From Chrysomallon squamiferum (taxonomy: Eukaryota; Mollusca; Gastropoda; Neomphalida; Peltospiridae), in contig CM022666.1 of the NCBI GenBank assembly GCA_012295275.1, forward strand, positions 6,500,839-6,564,838: a DNA stretch of 64,000 nucleotides. The letters run 5' to 3'. Positions 50,150-61,549 of the stretch are shown here, piece by piece (within the stretch, counting starts at the first letter, position 1; each line of letters starts with the position of its first letter). The notes under the pieces are model-generated. The model saw only the letters and a program-made list of their open reading frames with translations. It searched no databases and was not told the origin of the DNA. The position numbers and the translations under genes are program-made.

Positions 50150-51000
50150 AACGGTACCAATTCGTCCAGTCATTGCCAATTTCTCTTATGGTACTAAATA
50201 TCGTGGAAACCAGGAGAAAACTGTTGTCATGACAAATCTACGAACAGAACCAGGAACAATGCCACGTATTGCAGTTACAGAGATGGAGAAAAAGTGATCA
50301 GTGAAATTATGAAAAAGGTATGTTTGTTTTTCTTCATTTTTTTAAAGACACACGAAATTATGAATTTGGAAAAGTTTAAATATATAATTGAATGAAATTA
50401 TGTTTATTTGTTGTTGTTATGCTTTTTTTTTTTTTTCGAATTTGATGCAGTTATGGGTTTATTTTTGTAGTGTGTGTATATATGACAAAATAGTCTCTTT
50501 TTATTGTATCAGCGAACTTCAAAATGCCTGATCTAAAGGGACGTAAAGCAGAAATTACTCTTAAATGAGTATAATAGCTGGAATTGTTGTCTGAGCTGTT
50601 CAGAGCAAACTCAGGCTAAATTATGTGAAATTATGATTTATTATTCTTTTAACTTTTTAAATGTTTATTTTATATTAAAAAATGTATTTTTTTTTCTTGA
50701 TTTTATTTTTTTTTTATTTTTTTTTATTTTTGTTTTGGTTTATAGTTACACATGAAATTATAAAATAGAAACATTCAGTGTGCCCAAAACATATATTTAT
50801 TAATTTAAAAATGCTTATTTTAGACATGTCTCATTATGGTTTTTAATATTCATTTTAGAAGCTGAATGAAAATTATGCAAGATAGAAAAAGTGGTAAGCT
50901 AACACAAACTGTAACCTGTGTGTGTGTGTGTGTGTGTGTTTGTGTGTGTGTATATACATATATTTCAGAACAAAAACTTCACAGATCGCAGAGAACTGAT
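50150..51000 (+). pseudogene. Plus-strand decayed TNF-ligand (exons A, B, C)
   Basis: This is the most complete opposite-strand relic. Exon A homologue 50150-50319 keeps PVIANFSYG-like and the CRTRTRNN region up to GAAATTATGAAAAAG with a GTATG donor, but about 90 bases of its middle are missing. Exon B homologue at about 50860-50895 has an internal TAG. Exon C homologue begins at about 50969 (AACAAAAACTTCACAGATCG). Exon order A-B-C on the plus strand matches the functional genes. There is no exon D. It converges on the intact gene that ends at 51163. Confidence 0.7.
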
Positions 51001-51162
51001 TTTAGTTAATAAAAATTCCGTTTGGGTGTGTACCTATGTATTTAAACAGTATCAGGTCATAAACAGTTTCTCTGATATATACACATCCATGAGTACTCTC
51101 TTTCTGTCAGAGTACAAAAAATTATGTATTACCAATTATATTTCACGCCTCTCGTAACAGTT

Positions 51163-52898
51163 TTACAGCATATACAGGCCAAAGTAGGTTGTCTCAGGAT
51201 CTCTCAAAATTCTGTTCACAACTGATGTTCTCACCACTACAGTCTCATTGGCTTTCATGTAGAAAACAGCTCCAATGTAGGAGGGAACAAAACCTTCCTG
51301 GTATCTTCGTACTTTGCATGTTGTTTGAGGATTTCTGTAGAGGACTTCATAATTTGGATATTTTTCAATTGAGTGACACAGCCTAGCGTATTCTAGCGCT
51401 CTCATTTGGTTGGCATGGAATAAAATGTTGCTGTATATGAAGTAGGGAGCAGTTTCTTTGACTTGAATCCCATCAGCGACAACAGTCACACCTCCTTTCA
51501 CAAACGATATTTTACCAGACGACGTCCATTTGATGAGAGGCTTCGGTATGTCTGAAAAGTTTGTAACAATAAATGACTTTTAAATATTATTTTAATTTTA
51601 AATTGTCAACAGTTGTAGTTAGTATTAGTAATCTATTTCTATTACTACTACATGATCCTTATATTAACTACTACTATCACTGGTATTTTTACCCCTAACA
51701 GTTTCTATCACAATTTCTACAATTATTTCCTAACTACTACTAATAACTAAGTCATTACTACTACTACTATCAACATACCAACATTTTTTTAGTAACTACT
51801 GCTATTACTTCAATTTTACTACATTTAACTGAGTACTACTACTCTACTACTGCTATTACTAGTTCTCTACTACTACTATTTGTTTTCTTACTTTTGTCAT
51901 ATGTTGCATTCACTTCCATTTGTAGATGAGCCGATGTCTTCACATTGTTTTTATTATTCAGACGAGCAGCAATCTCTCTGATCTTCTGAAGTTCTTGTTC
52001 TGAACATATACAAATACACACTCTTATACACATTGTTTTTATTATCTAAATTCAGATAATTGCGACCTCTCTGATCTACACACACGCGGTCCACACACAT
52101 ACACACTCACATCACTTATATATGTGTACATACATAGACTCGCACATACATACACACATAAATACAAATACATATTTATAAAAACGTTTGTGGGTATTCG
52201 AGTATGTGTGGCTGAGTCAGTTTGTGTCTGTATCTTTTTTCGGTGTGTGTCTCTGTGTTTCTGCTACTTTGTATTTTTACGTATGTCTGAGTGTGTATGT
52301 GTCTGTGTTAACTTACCACTTTTCTCAGCTTTTGTGTGACTTTCACTCAGTTTCTAAAAAGAATGTTAATAACCAATTTAAAACTCTTCCATAATAATTT
52401 TTTATATTTATAAATATATTTTTGCGCAATGAATTTCTCCTTTTCATAATTATTAAACATATGTGAATCTTTTTTCTTTTTTTAATTTCATTTATAATTA
52501 ACATAACTTTTTAATCTTTCTATGCAGAATTCTTAATTTCGTACCGACAAAACTTTTATTTTAAATTATTATTATTTCTTTTTATTTTCTAATTTATTTA
52601 TTTATGGAATTTTTTTAGAATTTATAACAGAATTTACCTTTTTCATAATTTCACTGATCACTTTTTCTCCATCTCTGTAACAGCAATACGTGGTATTGTT
52701 CCTGGTTCTGTTCATAGATTTGTCATCACAACAGTTTTCTCCTGGTTTGCACGAGATTTTCACACACAGTTCCTTCTCAAACAACAAGTTGGTTTCTCTG
52801 TTCAGAAATTGTTTTAATGTTACAGATACAATGACACTGATGAGAATGAAGTTTAGCACCATAAGAGAAATGGCAATGACTGGAAGAACTGACTTCAT
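51163..52898 (-). CDS. TNF-superfamily ligand, intact four-exon gene (right copy 4)
   Basis: Exons: A 52638-52898, B 52317-52353, C 51892-51999, D 51163-51551; phases match and the protein is 264 residues. Exons A-C and 4 kb upstream are almost identical to the gene at 44280-46131 (recent segmental duplication). Exon D is clearly different (GKISFVKG, NQMRALEY, VPSYIGAVFYM, KANETV), so the duplication boundary or a conversion tract falls between exons C and D. Both TNF-domain cysteines and YFGLYML are kept. The promoter side has TATAAAAG and a twelve-unit 29-bp minisatellite. Confidence 0.86.
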
Positions 52899-52943
52899 TT
52901 TCCTTCTTTTCTTTGTGCTATTCCACTGTATTGCGTATAGTGT

Positions 52944-52951
52944 CTTTTATA
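52944..52951 (-). promoter_or_regulatory. Candidate TATA box of right TNF copy 4
   Basis: TATAAAAG on the minus strand, same spacing (53 nt) to the ATG as in copy 1. Confidence 0.5.
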
Positions 52952-53007
52952 CTCTTACGTTGAATCGTCACTGACATGCGCACATGTTATCAAAATTCAG
53001 ATTGGTT

Positions 53008-53355
53008 TGGCCTTCCTCCAAAATACAATAGCTATCTGGCTCTTCTTCAAAACACAATAGCTATCTGGCTCTTCTTCAAAACACAATAGCTGTCTGGCTC
53101 TTCTCCAAAACACAATAGGTGTTTGGCTCTTCTCCAAAACACAATAGGTGTTTGGCTCTTCTCCAAAACACAATAGCTGTCTGGCTCTTCTCCAAAACAC
53201 AATAGGTGTTTGGCTCTTCTCCAAAACATAATAGCTGTCTGGCTCTTCTCCAAAACACAATAGGTATTTGGCTCTTCTCCAAAACATAATAGCTGTCTGG
53301 CTCTTCTCCAAAACACAATAGGTGTTTGGCTTTTCTCCAAAACATAATAGCTGTC
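53008..53355. repeat. 29-bp minisatellite, 12 units, upstream of TNF copy 4
   Basis: Same unit as 46241-46472 but four units (116 bp) longer. This exactly explains the change in offset between the duplicated blocks from 6767 bp to 6883 bp. Confidence 0.95.
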
Positions 53356-53364
53356 TGGCTTTAC

Positions 53365-54495
53365 CTCTTCAAAATCATTTTACACACACTATTACGTAAA
53401 TTTAGTTAATCTTAACAGTTAATTGTTGCATGAACCAAATGGAAATAAAACAACAAAATATAAATAAACTAACAAGCAAAACAATGGAAATAAGTCACAT
53501 ACTATTAGCGCACACACACACACACAAACACACATGCACGAAGAAACAACATATATACATTTGTACATGTGTTGATACACAGACTGGTACACACGTAACA
53601 ACTGATTAGGTATTTTATTTTATTTTTTATTCAATCACTCTTCAATAAATAAATGATCGAATATTTAATCCAGAACATCTACATTATCTAATTTCAAATG
53701 TCCTAATACACTCCAGCTATGCACTACAGTATATATCTACACAAGCTCCAAGGACGCGCACTGTCATAAAAATTGGATTATTCCCTGACAGAGAAAAACT
53801 ACTTATTTTTATTTATTTGTTTATATTTAAAATCGTGTCAGTTGTTCAGGGTGCTCATGTGGACTAGAGATAACAGTGACAGAAGCAGGATGTGAAATAA
53901 GATATCGGGGAAACCACGTTACGTACACATTTCAGTCATTGTAGTTCGAGACTCAGAGTGAATACGTGGGCCGAGTATTTTGTATCAGCTGCATGGCTTA
54001 GATAAACAGCTATTTATAAACACTGCCCGGGTAGAAACTACTTTTAAAGATAACGAGTGCACTGGGGATTTTTGTAAGTTGTTCAGTGAGCTACCGTTGT
54101 TACTATCTGTTGTTTGTTTGTTGTTGTTGTTTTTTGTTTGTTTTGCAGATAGTAAACCAAACCGTCATGGACGTCTGGATGACCATTAAAACGTAATCAT
54201 GATATAAGTGTGTGTGGTTGTGCAGGAATGTAGGTGTATCTGTTGTATAAGTATGTCATATATACATGGTTATATAACAGCAATATTTAATTTTTCCTAA
54301 CCACTACTAATAAATAAGTGATTATCATTCCTTCTACTACTATCAACAGACCAAGCTTGTAAGTAAGCACTACTATTACTTCAATTTTACTACTATCAAA
54401 TCACCTCTTTAACTGAGTACAACTAGTCTACTACTACTATAACTCTGCTACTATTACTAGAAATCTACTACTACTACTACTACTATTTGTTTTCT
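53365..54495. other. Array spacer, duplicate of 46480-47610
   Basis: Almost identical to 46480-47610 at an offset of 6883 bp. No gene is seen. Confidence 0.6.
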
Positions 54496-54498
54496 CAC

Positions 54499-55511
54499 TT
54501 GTCAAATGTTGCATTCATTTCCATTTGTAGATGAGCCGATGTCTTCACTTTGTTTTTATTATTCAGATTATAAGCGACCTCTCTGAAGTTTAAGTTTCTG
54601 TTCTGAAATATACACACATACATACATACAGAGAGATAGATTGACACATGTATAAATACACTGACTCGTATACACATTGTTTTTGTTATCTAAATTCAGA
54701 AAATCAGCGACACCTCTGATCTTCATACACATAAGCACACACACACACATACACACACATATATATATACACATGTACATATACAGACTCGCACATACAT
54801 ACACATAAATACAAATACATAGTGAATATGTGCGACTTGTTGTTTCTGTTTGTATCTGTGTATTTTTTCTGTGTGTGTATGTTTATGACTTTTCTTGAAT
54901 GTGTCTGTGTTAACTTATCACTTCTCTCTGCTTTTGTATGACTTTCATTCAGTTTCTAAAAACGATGTTAATAATCACTTTGAAACTCGTCCATAATAAT
55001 CAATTTTAAATTTATAAATATATTTCAGCACTATTAATTTCTCCTTTTCATAATTCTAATATTATTAAACCTATATGAATCTTTATTCTTTTTTCAATTT
55101 CATTTATAATTAACTTAACTTTTTTATCGATTTATACAGAATTTACCGATTTCTTAATTTCGTACCTATACAAATTTTATTTTATTTTATTTCATTTTTA
55201 TTTTTATTTTTTTGTATTTAATGTATTTATGGACATTTTTTAGAATTTACTTTTTTCATAATTTCACTGATCACTTTTTCTCCATCTGTGTAACAGCAAT
55301 ACGTGGTACTGTTCCTGGTTCTGTTCGTAGATTTGTCATCACAACAGTTTTCTCCTGGTTTTGCACGAGATTTTCACACACAGTTCACTGTCAAACAACA
55401 AGTTGATTTGTCTGTTTAGATATTCGTTTAATGTTACAGATACAATGAAACTGATGAGTACAAGTTTAGTACCATAAGAGAAATGGCAATGACTGGAAGA
55501 ACTGACTTCAT
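54499..55511 (-). pseudogene. TNF-ligand pseudogene (exons A-C, no exon D), right copy 5
   Basis: Duplicate of 47616-48627 with the same exon-C frameshift, lost exon-B donor, GGTTTTGC frameshift in exon A and missing exon D. A stretch of exon A near 55270-55345 matches the intact genes better than the sister pseudogene does. Confidence 0.82.
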
Positions 55512-55837
55512 TTTCCTACGTTTTATTTTCTGTGTGGTATTGCATTGTATAGTGTCTTTATATTGTTACATACAATAGACACTGACAAGCGCATAAAAAT
55601 AGTTATTCAAGTCATGCGTAAATGTTTTTAAAAGTTCGACCCTCCTCCAAAACACTGGAAAGCTCTCTAGGCCCCTCTCTCCAAACTCATTTTATACATA
55701 CCTACATACTATTACGTAAATTTAATTGATCTTAACAGTTAATTGTTGCATGAACCAAATGGAAATAAAAAAACACAATACAAAACAAATAAACAAAACA
55801 TACTATTAGTGCACACTCACACACACCTACACACACC

Positions 55838-55869
<32 letters not shown>

Positions 55870-56639
55870 CACATGGATTAGAGATAACAGTAATTGAAGC
55901 AGGTAGTTACATACACATTTCACAGCAAACGACGTCATTGCATGTATAGCTTACAACTCAGCAGTTTATAAACAATGCTCGACTAGAATTACGTTTGAAG
56001 ATAAAGAAATGCACTGGTGATTTTTAAATTGTCCAATGAGCTACTATTGTTACTATCTGGGTTTTTTGGGGGTAGGGTTGGACGACCGGATGACCAATAA
56101 AACTGAATCATGATATACGTGTGGGTGGTCGTGCACGAATGTAGGTGTATCTACACATGATTATATTTAACATACTGTCTATAAAGAATACAAATTATGC
56201 TTTATAAAATAAAAATTAAAATCATGTCACTGACTTCTATACAAGAGAAAAATCACTTGAAAAATGCTCTCATTAATTTTACTCGATATTAACAACAAAA
56301 AACAACAACAATAAACCCCCTAAAAAACCCTAAAGAATCCAGACAAATACAGAACAAGACATTTGTACTTCTTTTGAAGTCAATGTGTAAGTAATTCTCG
56401 AGGAAATATATATATATACTGATTTATGAATTTAATTCGTTCCGTTACCGAGCTCATAATTCAGTTTGCTTGTATATTAAATCAATTTTCCCAACTGAAA
56501 TTAAATTAAAAAAACAGCCCCCCAAATATCACCCGAATTTTTGTAATGTGTTTTTAAATAAGAAAACAAATATATTTATAAAAGACAGATATTGCATAAA
56601 AACTAAATAAAAGAGAATGTAAAGAAATAAATTGGTTTT
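55512..56639. other. Array spacer
   Basis: Up to about 56230 it duplicates 48628-49340, including (CA)n near 55840-55872. From there it follows the 14560-15019 family. No gene is seen. Confidence 0.5.
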
Positions 56640-56886
56640 GTAAAGTGTATTTATCTTGGAGATCAGACAAATTATTTTAACGTCTTTGGCTGGAGTTATA
56701 GCCTTTATCGACTCCTTCTGCTTCAATATAGTACATATCATAAAAGTACTAAGCTTGTATTACCTAGCTAAGTCGACTACACGCACACTTCGCACTATTT
56801 TCTATAATTTCATGCTTTAATTCAATGGACATCACCCGCTTCTTGTTCTCAGCACTGTCCTTTGCACTCACTTTCTTAGGATCCAT
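56640..56886 (-). pseudogene. pogo/Tigger-like transposase N-terminal relic 6
   Basis: The minus strand reads MDPKKVSAKDSAENKKRVMS, IELKHEIIEN from 56886, then breaks frame; KQKESIKAITPAKDVK follows. It is the best-preserved N-terminus of the six, still without a catalytic domain. Confidence 0.72.
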
Positions 56887-59030
56887 GGTTAGAAAAAAGA
56901 AATTTGCCGAACTGCTGCACAAAAACACGAGCACAACACAACAGAGATGCTTCCACAACAAGGTAACCACGTGATGTAAATCAAGTGCTGTTTTATATTA
57001 ACAGAGACATCAGATTCTCTGAAATATTATGTTCGTATGTGTACAGAGATTTGTTTCCATAATCTATAAGATACATCAGGAATTTAGCTGTGTCATAACA
57101 AAACATCCAACATCAACCATCGTCACCAATCAGACTTTCATTGTCAACCTCATAATCCAAAATTTCAATGTCAGCCTCATCGTTCAGAATTTTATTGTTC
57201 CTACAAATACTATTAATATTAGTGCTGCTGCTACTATTATTAACTTTATCATCTTGATCTTCATCATTATTATAATTATTACTGTTTCCTGTTGTCATTG
57301 TTGTTAAATAAAGACTACAGTGATACCTCTGGTCACTAGTTCATTATTTTTATTACTTGGATATTTACTTTAATGTGTAATTTTGCATTTGACATATTTT
57401 TTTTGTTTTTTAAATATCAAGTCAAATTAACGAGAGCATGTTTCAGCTCACTTTTCACTTGTACACCAGTCAGTGACATGATTTTAATTTTTATAAAGCA
57501 AAATTTGTATATTTTATAGACAGTATGTTAAATACTGCTGTTATATAGATACACATACGTACGTGCACAGTCACACACACACATCACAATTAAGTTTGAA
57601 CGATCATCCACTAGTCTCTCACGTTTGATTTGCCGTCTTAATACCCCCGCCTCCCATCCTCCCAAAAACATACAAAAAACCAAACAACAATAACAATGGT
57701 AGGTCGGTGGACAAATTTTAAAAATCACCAGTCCATTCATTATCTTTACGCCTACCCGAGCAGTGTTCATAAATAGCTGTGACTCAGTCTGAGTGACTGT
57801 GAAATGTACACCAAGTGTGGTATCTTATTTCGCTACCTGATTCTGTCACTGTTACCTCTTGTCCACACGAACACCCTGAAAAACTGATACGCTTTTAAAA
57901 ATCAATAAATAAAAATAAATAGTTTTTATCTGTCAGGGAATAATCCTAAATTTGAAATTAGATAATGTAGAGGTTCTGGATTAAATGTTTGATAATTTAT
58001 TTCGGATTACACTACTGAAGAGTGATTGAATAAGAAGTAATAAAATACCTGGATAATTGTCAGTTGTTACGTTTATCTTTCTTTGTATCTTTCATGCATG
58101 TACATCACGTGTACTTGGCGTGATCAGGGCAAACCGAACAAAGCCAAAACTTTACATGATCACGGTGCACGCTCTCGCCTTTGCGTGTGTGTGTGTGTGT
58201 GTGCGTGTGTATGAGTTACTGAACATCGACAACGGCAATCGTAATATTAATAAGAACTACGACTGCAACAATACAACAGCAGTAATGAGTGTATGTAGTT
58301 TATTTGAGAACATTATGTATAAAGTACACATGTAACATTTAAATATTTTCTTTCTATTATATTCTAGGTGGTTATCTTCTTTCCTAACAGTAAGGTTATA
58401 TTACATTTTCTCATAGCTTTTCAAAAAGGTGATTTATAGGATTCGAATAAAAACCACCTGATTCGCGAAAATTCTAGTTTCTGTTTGTTTTTAATACTTT
58501 ATTATTATCATCTAAAGGGCAGCAGACTCTAAGCAAATTAAAAAATTATTTAGATAACGAAAATTAAGTAAGAAGGCAATTTATACAGGGTAGTCCAAAA
58601 GCAGGTGGACAGTAAATGATAATATTTATTTTGAGATTACATATACAGTTATATTTACTCAAAAAGTAGGTGGACGTTTAAATAATTTAAATAATTGTAG
58701 TTATAAAATTTTAAATAACATAGCACTAACACCATAGTTATAATGAACATCATTGTAATAATACAACCCTTATTTTAATTTTTTTGAAAGAATATTCTAT
58801 TGTTTGTGTAGAATCTCTGTGCACGCATTATTTTTATGTGCGTGCGTGTGTGTGTGTGTGTGTTCTTGTTTTATTTATTATTTTATTTTTTGAAAGAATG
58901 TTATTCACGTGCGAATATCTGCATTTTCTACGTGTCTTTATCTTGGTATTATTTATTACTAATAACATTTTTCTTCTTTTGGTCATTGTGTTACAGACTA
59001 CGTCAAAAGGAATTAAAAGTTGTTACACGA
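56887..59030. other. Array spacer
   Basis: Matches 15258-17300 and 26031-27226. Contains (ATT)n, a C-rich tract near 57645 and (TG)n near 58185 and 58845. No gene is seen. Confidence 0.5.
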
Positions 59031-59034
59031 AATG

Positions 59035-59080
59035 GTACCAATTCGTCCAGTCATTGCCATTTCTCTTATGAAGCATTTCT
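59035..59080 (+). pseudogene. Plus-strand relic of TNF-ligand exon A
   Basis: PVIAISLM-coding stretch in the same context as 13838 and 24610. The matching exon B/C relics lie downstream at 61279-61390, separated by an hAT relic, as if the dead gene had been interrupted by the transposon. Confidence 0.58.
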
Positions 59081-59534
59081 CAATCATAAATCTATCTTTT
59101 GATAATTAATAATTTTATTATCACTATCATCATCATCATGGTCATTATTACTACTGCTACTAGTATTATTATATAATCATCATTATTAGTATTATCCTTA
59201 TTACTAATACTATTTATATTGGTGCTGCTATTACGTCATTATCATAATTATTACTGTTTGCTGTTGTCATTGTTGCTAAATAAAGACTACAGTGATACCT
59301 CTGGTCACTAGTTCACTAATTTTATCTCTTGGATATTTACTTTAATGTGTTGTTCTGAATATGTCGGTTTTTTTTTTTTTTTTTGTCCGTTTTTTTAAAT
59401 ATGAAGTCAAATTATTGAGAGCATGTTTCAACTCACTTTTCACTTGTACAGAAGTCAGTGACATGATTTTAGTTTTTATTTTACAAATCATAATTTTTAT
59501 ACATTATAGACAATGTGTTAAATATTTCTGTTAT

Positions 59535-60300
59535 ATTACCACGTACATATCACATACTTATACTGACAAGGCTGGTGCAACCATATAGGCAAACCAGGCA
59601 GCCAACTAAGGCGCTGATTTCAGGGAGATCATTTTATAATATTGCAGGGGGCAGTTCTGCTGTGAATGAATATTTTATCGAATGATAAGATTTTAAACGT
59701 AAACGTGTCATTTCTACCGAAATCACATTTTGGGTGGAGTGAGACCAGAGAGCCCAACCAATAACTTTGGCTGCCGTATCTGCCTTTAAAGGACCAACAG
59801 AAAATTAGGCAAAAGAAACATTACTGACATCAAATTTTGTAACGATTAGTTTCTTTGGTACGAGTTCTTGGCATTCCGTGGTAGAAATGAAAAGTTGTAT
59901 TGCCCTGGTAACGGAAATCTTTTGAAGATTATAGAATACAAAGCCCTTTTTGAAATCTTTTGAAGATTATAGAGTATCTAGCCCATTTTGATCCTATCAT
60001 GAATGCTCGTTTGCGTAGAGTTAAGAATTACGAATCCCTAGTTCACTATCTTGGAAAAGGTATCCAAACTGACCTTTTACAGCTTGTAGCCAGTGCTATA
60101 CAAAAAAAAAAAAAAATTTTAATTTGTGTAAACTCTACTAAATAGTTTATTCCATAATTCTGGATTGATGTAAGTGCTACTGAAAAAATTACAATGACTG
60201 TTCATTTTGTTGACGTAATCAGAACATGAGACAATGGGATAACTGAGCATGAAGTCATCACTAATGTCTATCTTTATGTTTATTTATTCTTGTCTTAATT
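59535..60300 (+). mobile_element. hAT-type transposon relic with DUF4371-like coding segment
   Basis: Terminal-type block at 59540-59660. Coding relic at about 59960-60145 (EYLAHFDPIM, VHYLGKGIQ, LQLVASAI), with a poly-A expansion that disrupts the frame after SAIQ. Near copy of 17640-18420. Confidence 0.62.
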
Positions 60301-61260
60301 TTGCAAATAAAATAGTATCAAATAGTGTATTTTGGGGGGGTGTCCGGACATTTGAGCAGAGAGGGGTAATATATTTTTTTATGTCTGGTCTGTGATGAAA
60401 TTTTGAAATCTTTAATTTTTTTATTTATTGTTTCTATATTTTGAAACTGATATATTTGGATACCCACACCCACGCATATATCACGTCTCAGTTTAAATTA
60501 CTGTGCAGTCGTCACGAAGCGTGTCCAGAAAAAGAACCGACAGTAACAATGGTATCTCATTGACAACTTTTAACAATCCCCAGTGCATTCGTTATCTTAA
60601 AAAGGTCTACCCAAGCAGTGTTTGTGAACAGTTGTTTGCTAAGCGACTCGGCTGATACAAAATATTCTCAACATAAACTGATGTCAGGCTGGGACGTATG
60701 ATTGCCCCGACATCTTATTTCACAGCCTGCTTGAATGATGCGACTGCTATTGTATCGAGTCCACATAAACAACTGACACAGATTTGAAAATAAATGAATA
60801 AAAATAAAAAGTTTTTCTATCAGAGAATAACCCAATTTTCATGACCAAGCGCTTCCGTGTTGCTTGTGTAGATATACTACAGTGTATAGCTGGAGTGTAT
60901 TAGGACATCTGAAATTAGATAATGTAGAGGCTCTGGATACAGATTTTGATAATTTATTTAGGGTTAGACCATTGAAAAGTGATTGAACAAAAAATAATAA
61001 ATCTCGCAGAAACCCAGCGATATCCATTAAAGTGTAGTCTGAGCTGTTGTCCACCAGAGAAGACTCAGGCTAAATTATATGAAATTATGATTTATTTTTC
61101 TTTTAAATTTTTAAATGTTTATTTTAAATTAAAAAAAAACAGAAAAAAACGAAATATTTTTTTATAGATGCACATGAAATTATAAAAAAGAGAAATTCAG
61201 TGTGCTCAAAACATATTTATTAATTTAAAACGTCTTATTTTAGACATGTCTCATTATGGT
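60301..61260. other. Array spacer
   Basis: Near copy of 6416-7385 and 18421-19374. No gene is seen. Confidence 0.45.
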
Positions 61261-61278
61261 TTTTAATATTCTTTTTTA

Positions 61279-61395
61279 GAAGCTGAATGAAAATTATGCA
61301 AGATAAGCAAAAGTGGTAAGCTGACACAAACACACGCATATACATATATTTCAGAACAAAAACTTCAGCAGATCGCAGAGAACTGATTTTAGATA
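61279..61395 (+). pseudogene. Plus-strand relic of TNF-ligand exons B and C
   Basis: Exon-B homologue at about 61280 (AAGCTGAATGAAAATTATGC, internal TAA, donor present) and exon-C homologue at about 61355 (AACAAAAACTTCAGCAGATC). Confidence 0.62.
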
Positions 61396-61549
61396 ATAAA
61401 AATTCCGTTTGGGTGTGTAGCTATATATTTAAACAGTATCAAGTCATAAACAGTTAGTTTGATATATACACGTCCATGAGTACTCTCTTTCTGTCAGAGT
61501 ACAAAAAATTATATATTAACAGTTATAATTCAGGCCTCTCGAAACAATT

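Noticed and set aside
52997-53345. Long repetitive minus-strand frames (MEKSQTPIVFWRRA type), also 46230-46462
   Set aside because: They are readings of a 29-bp minisatellite in several frames at once; not a protein.
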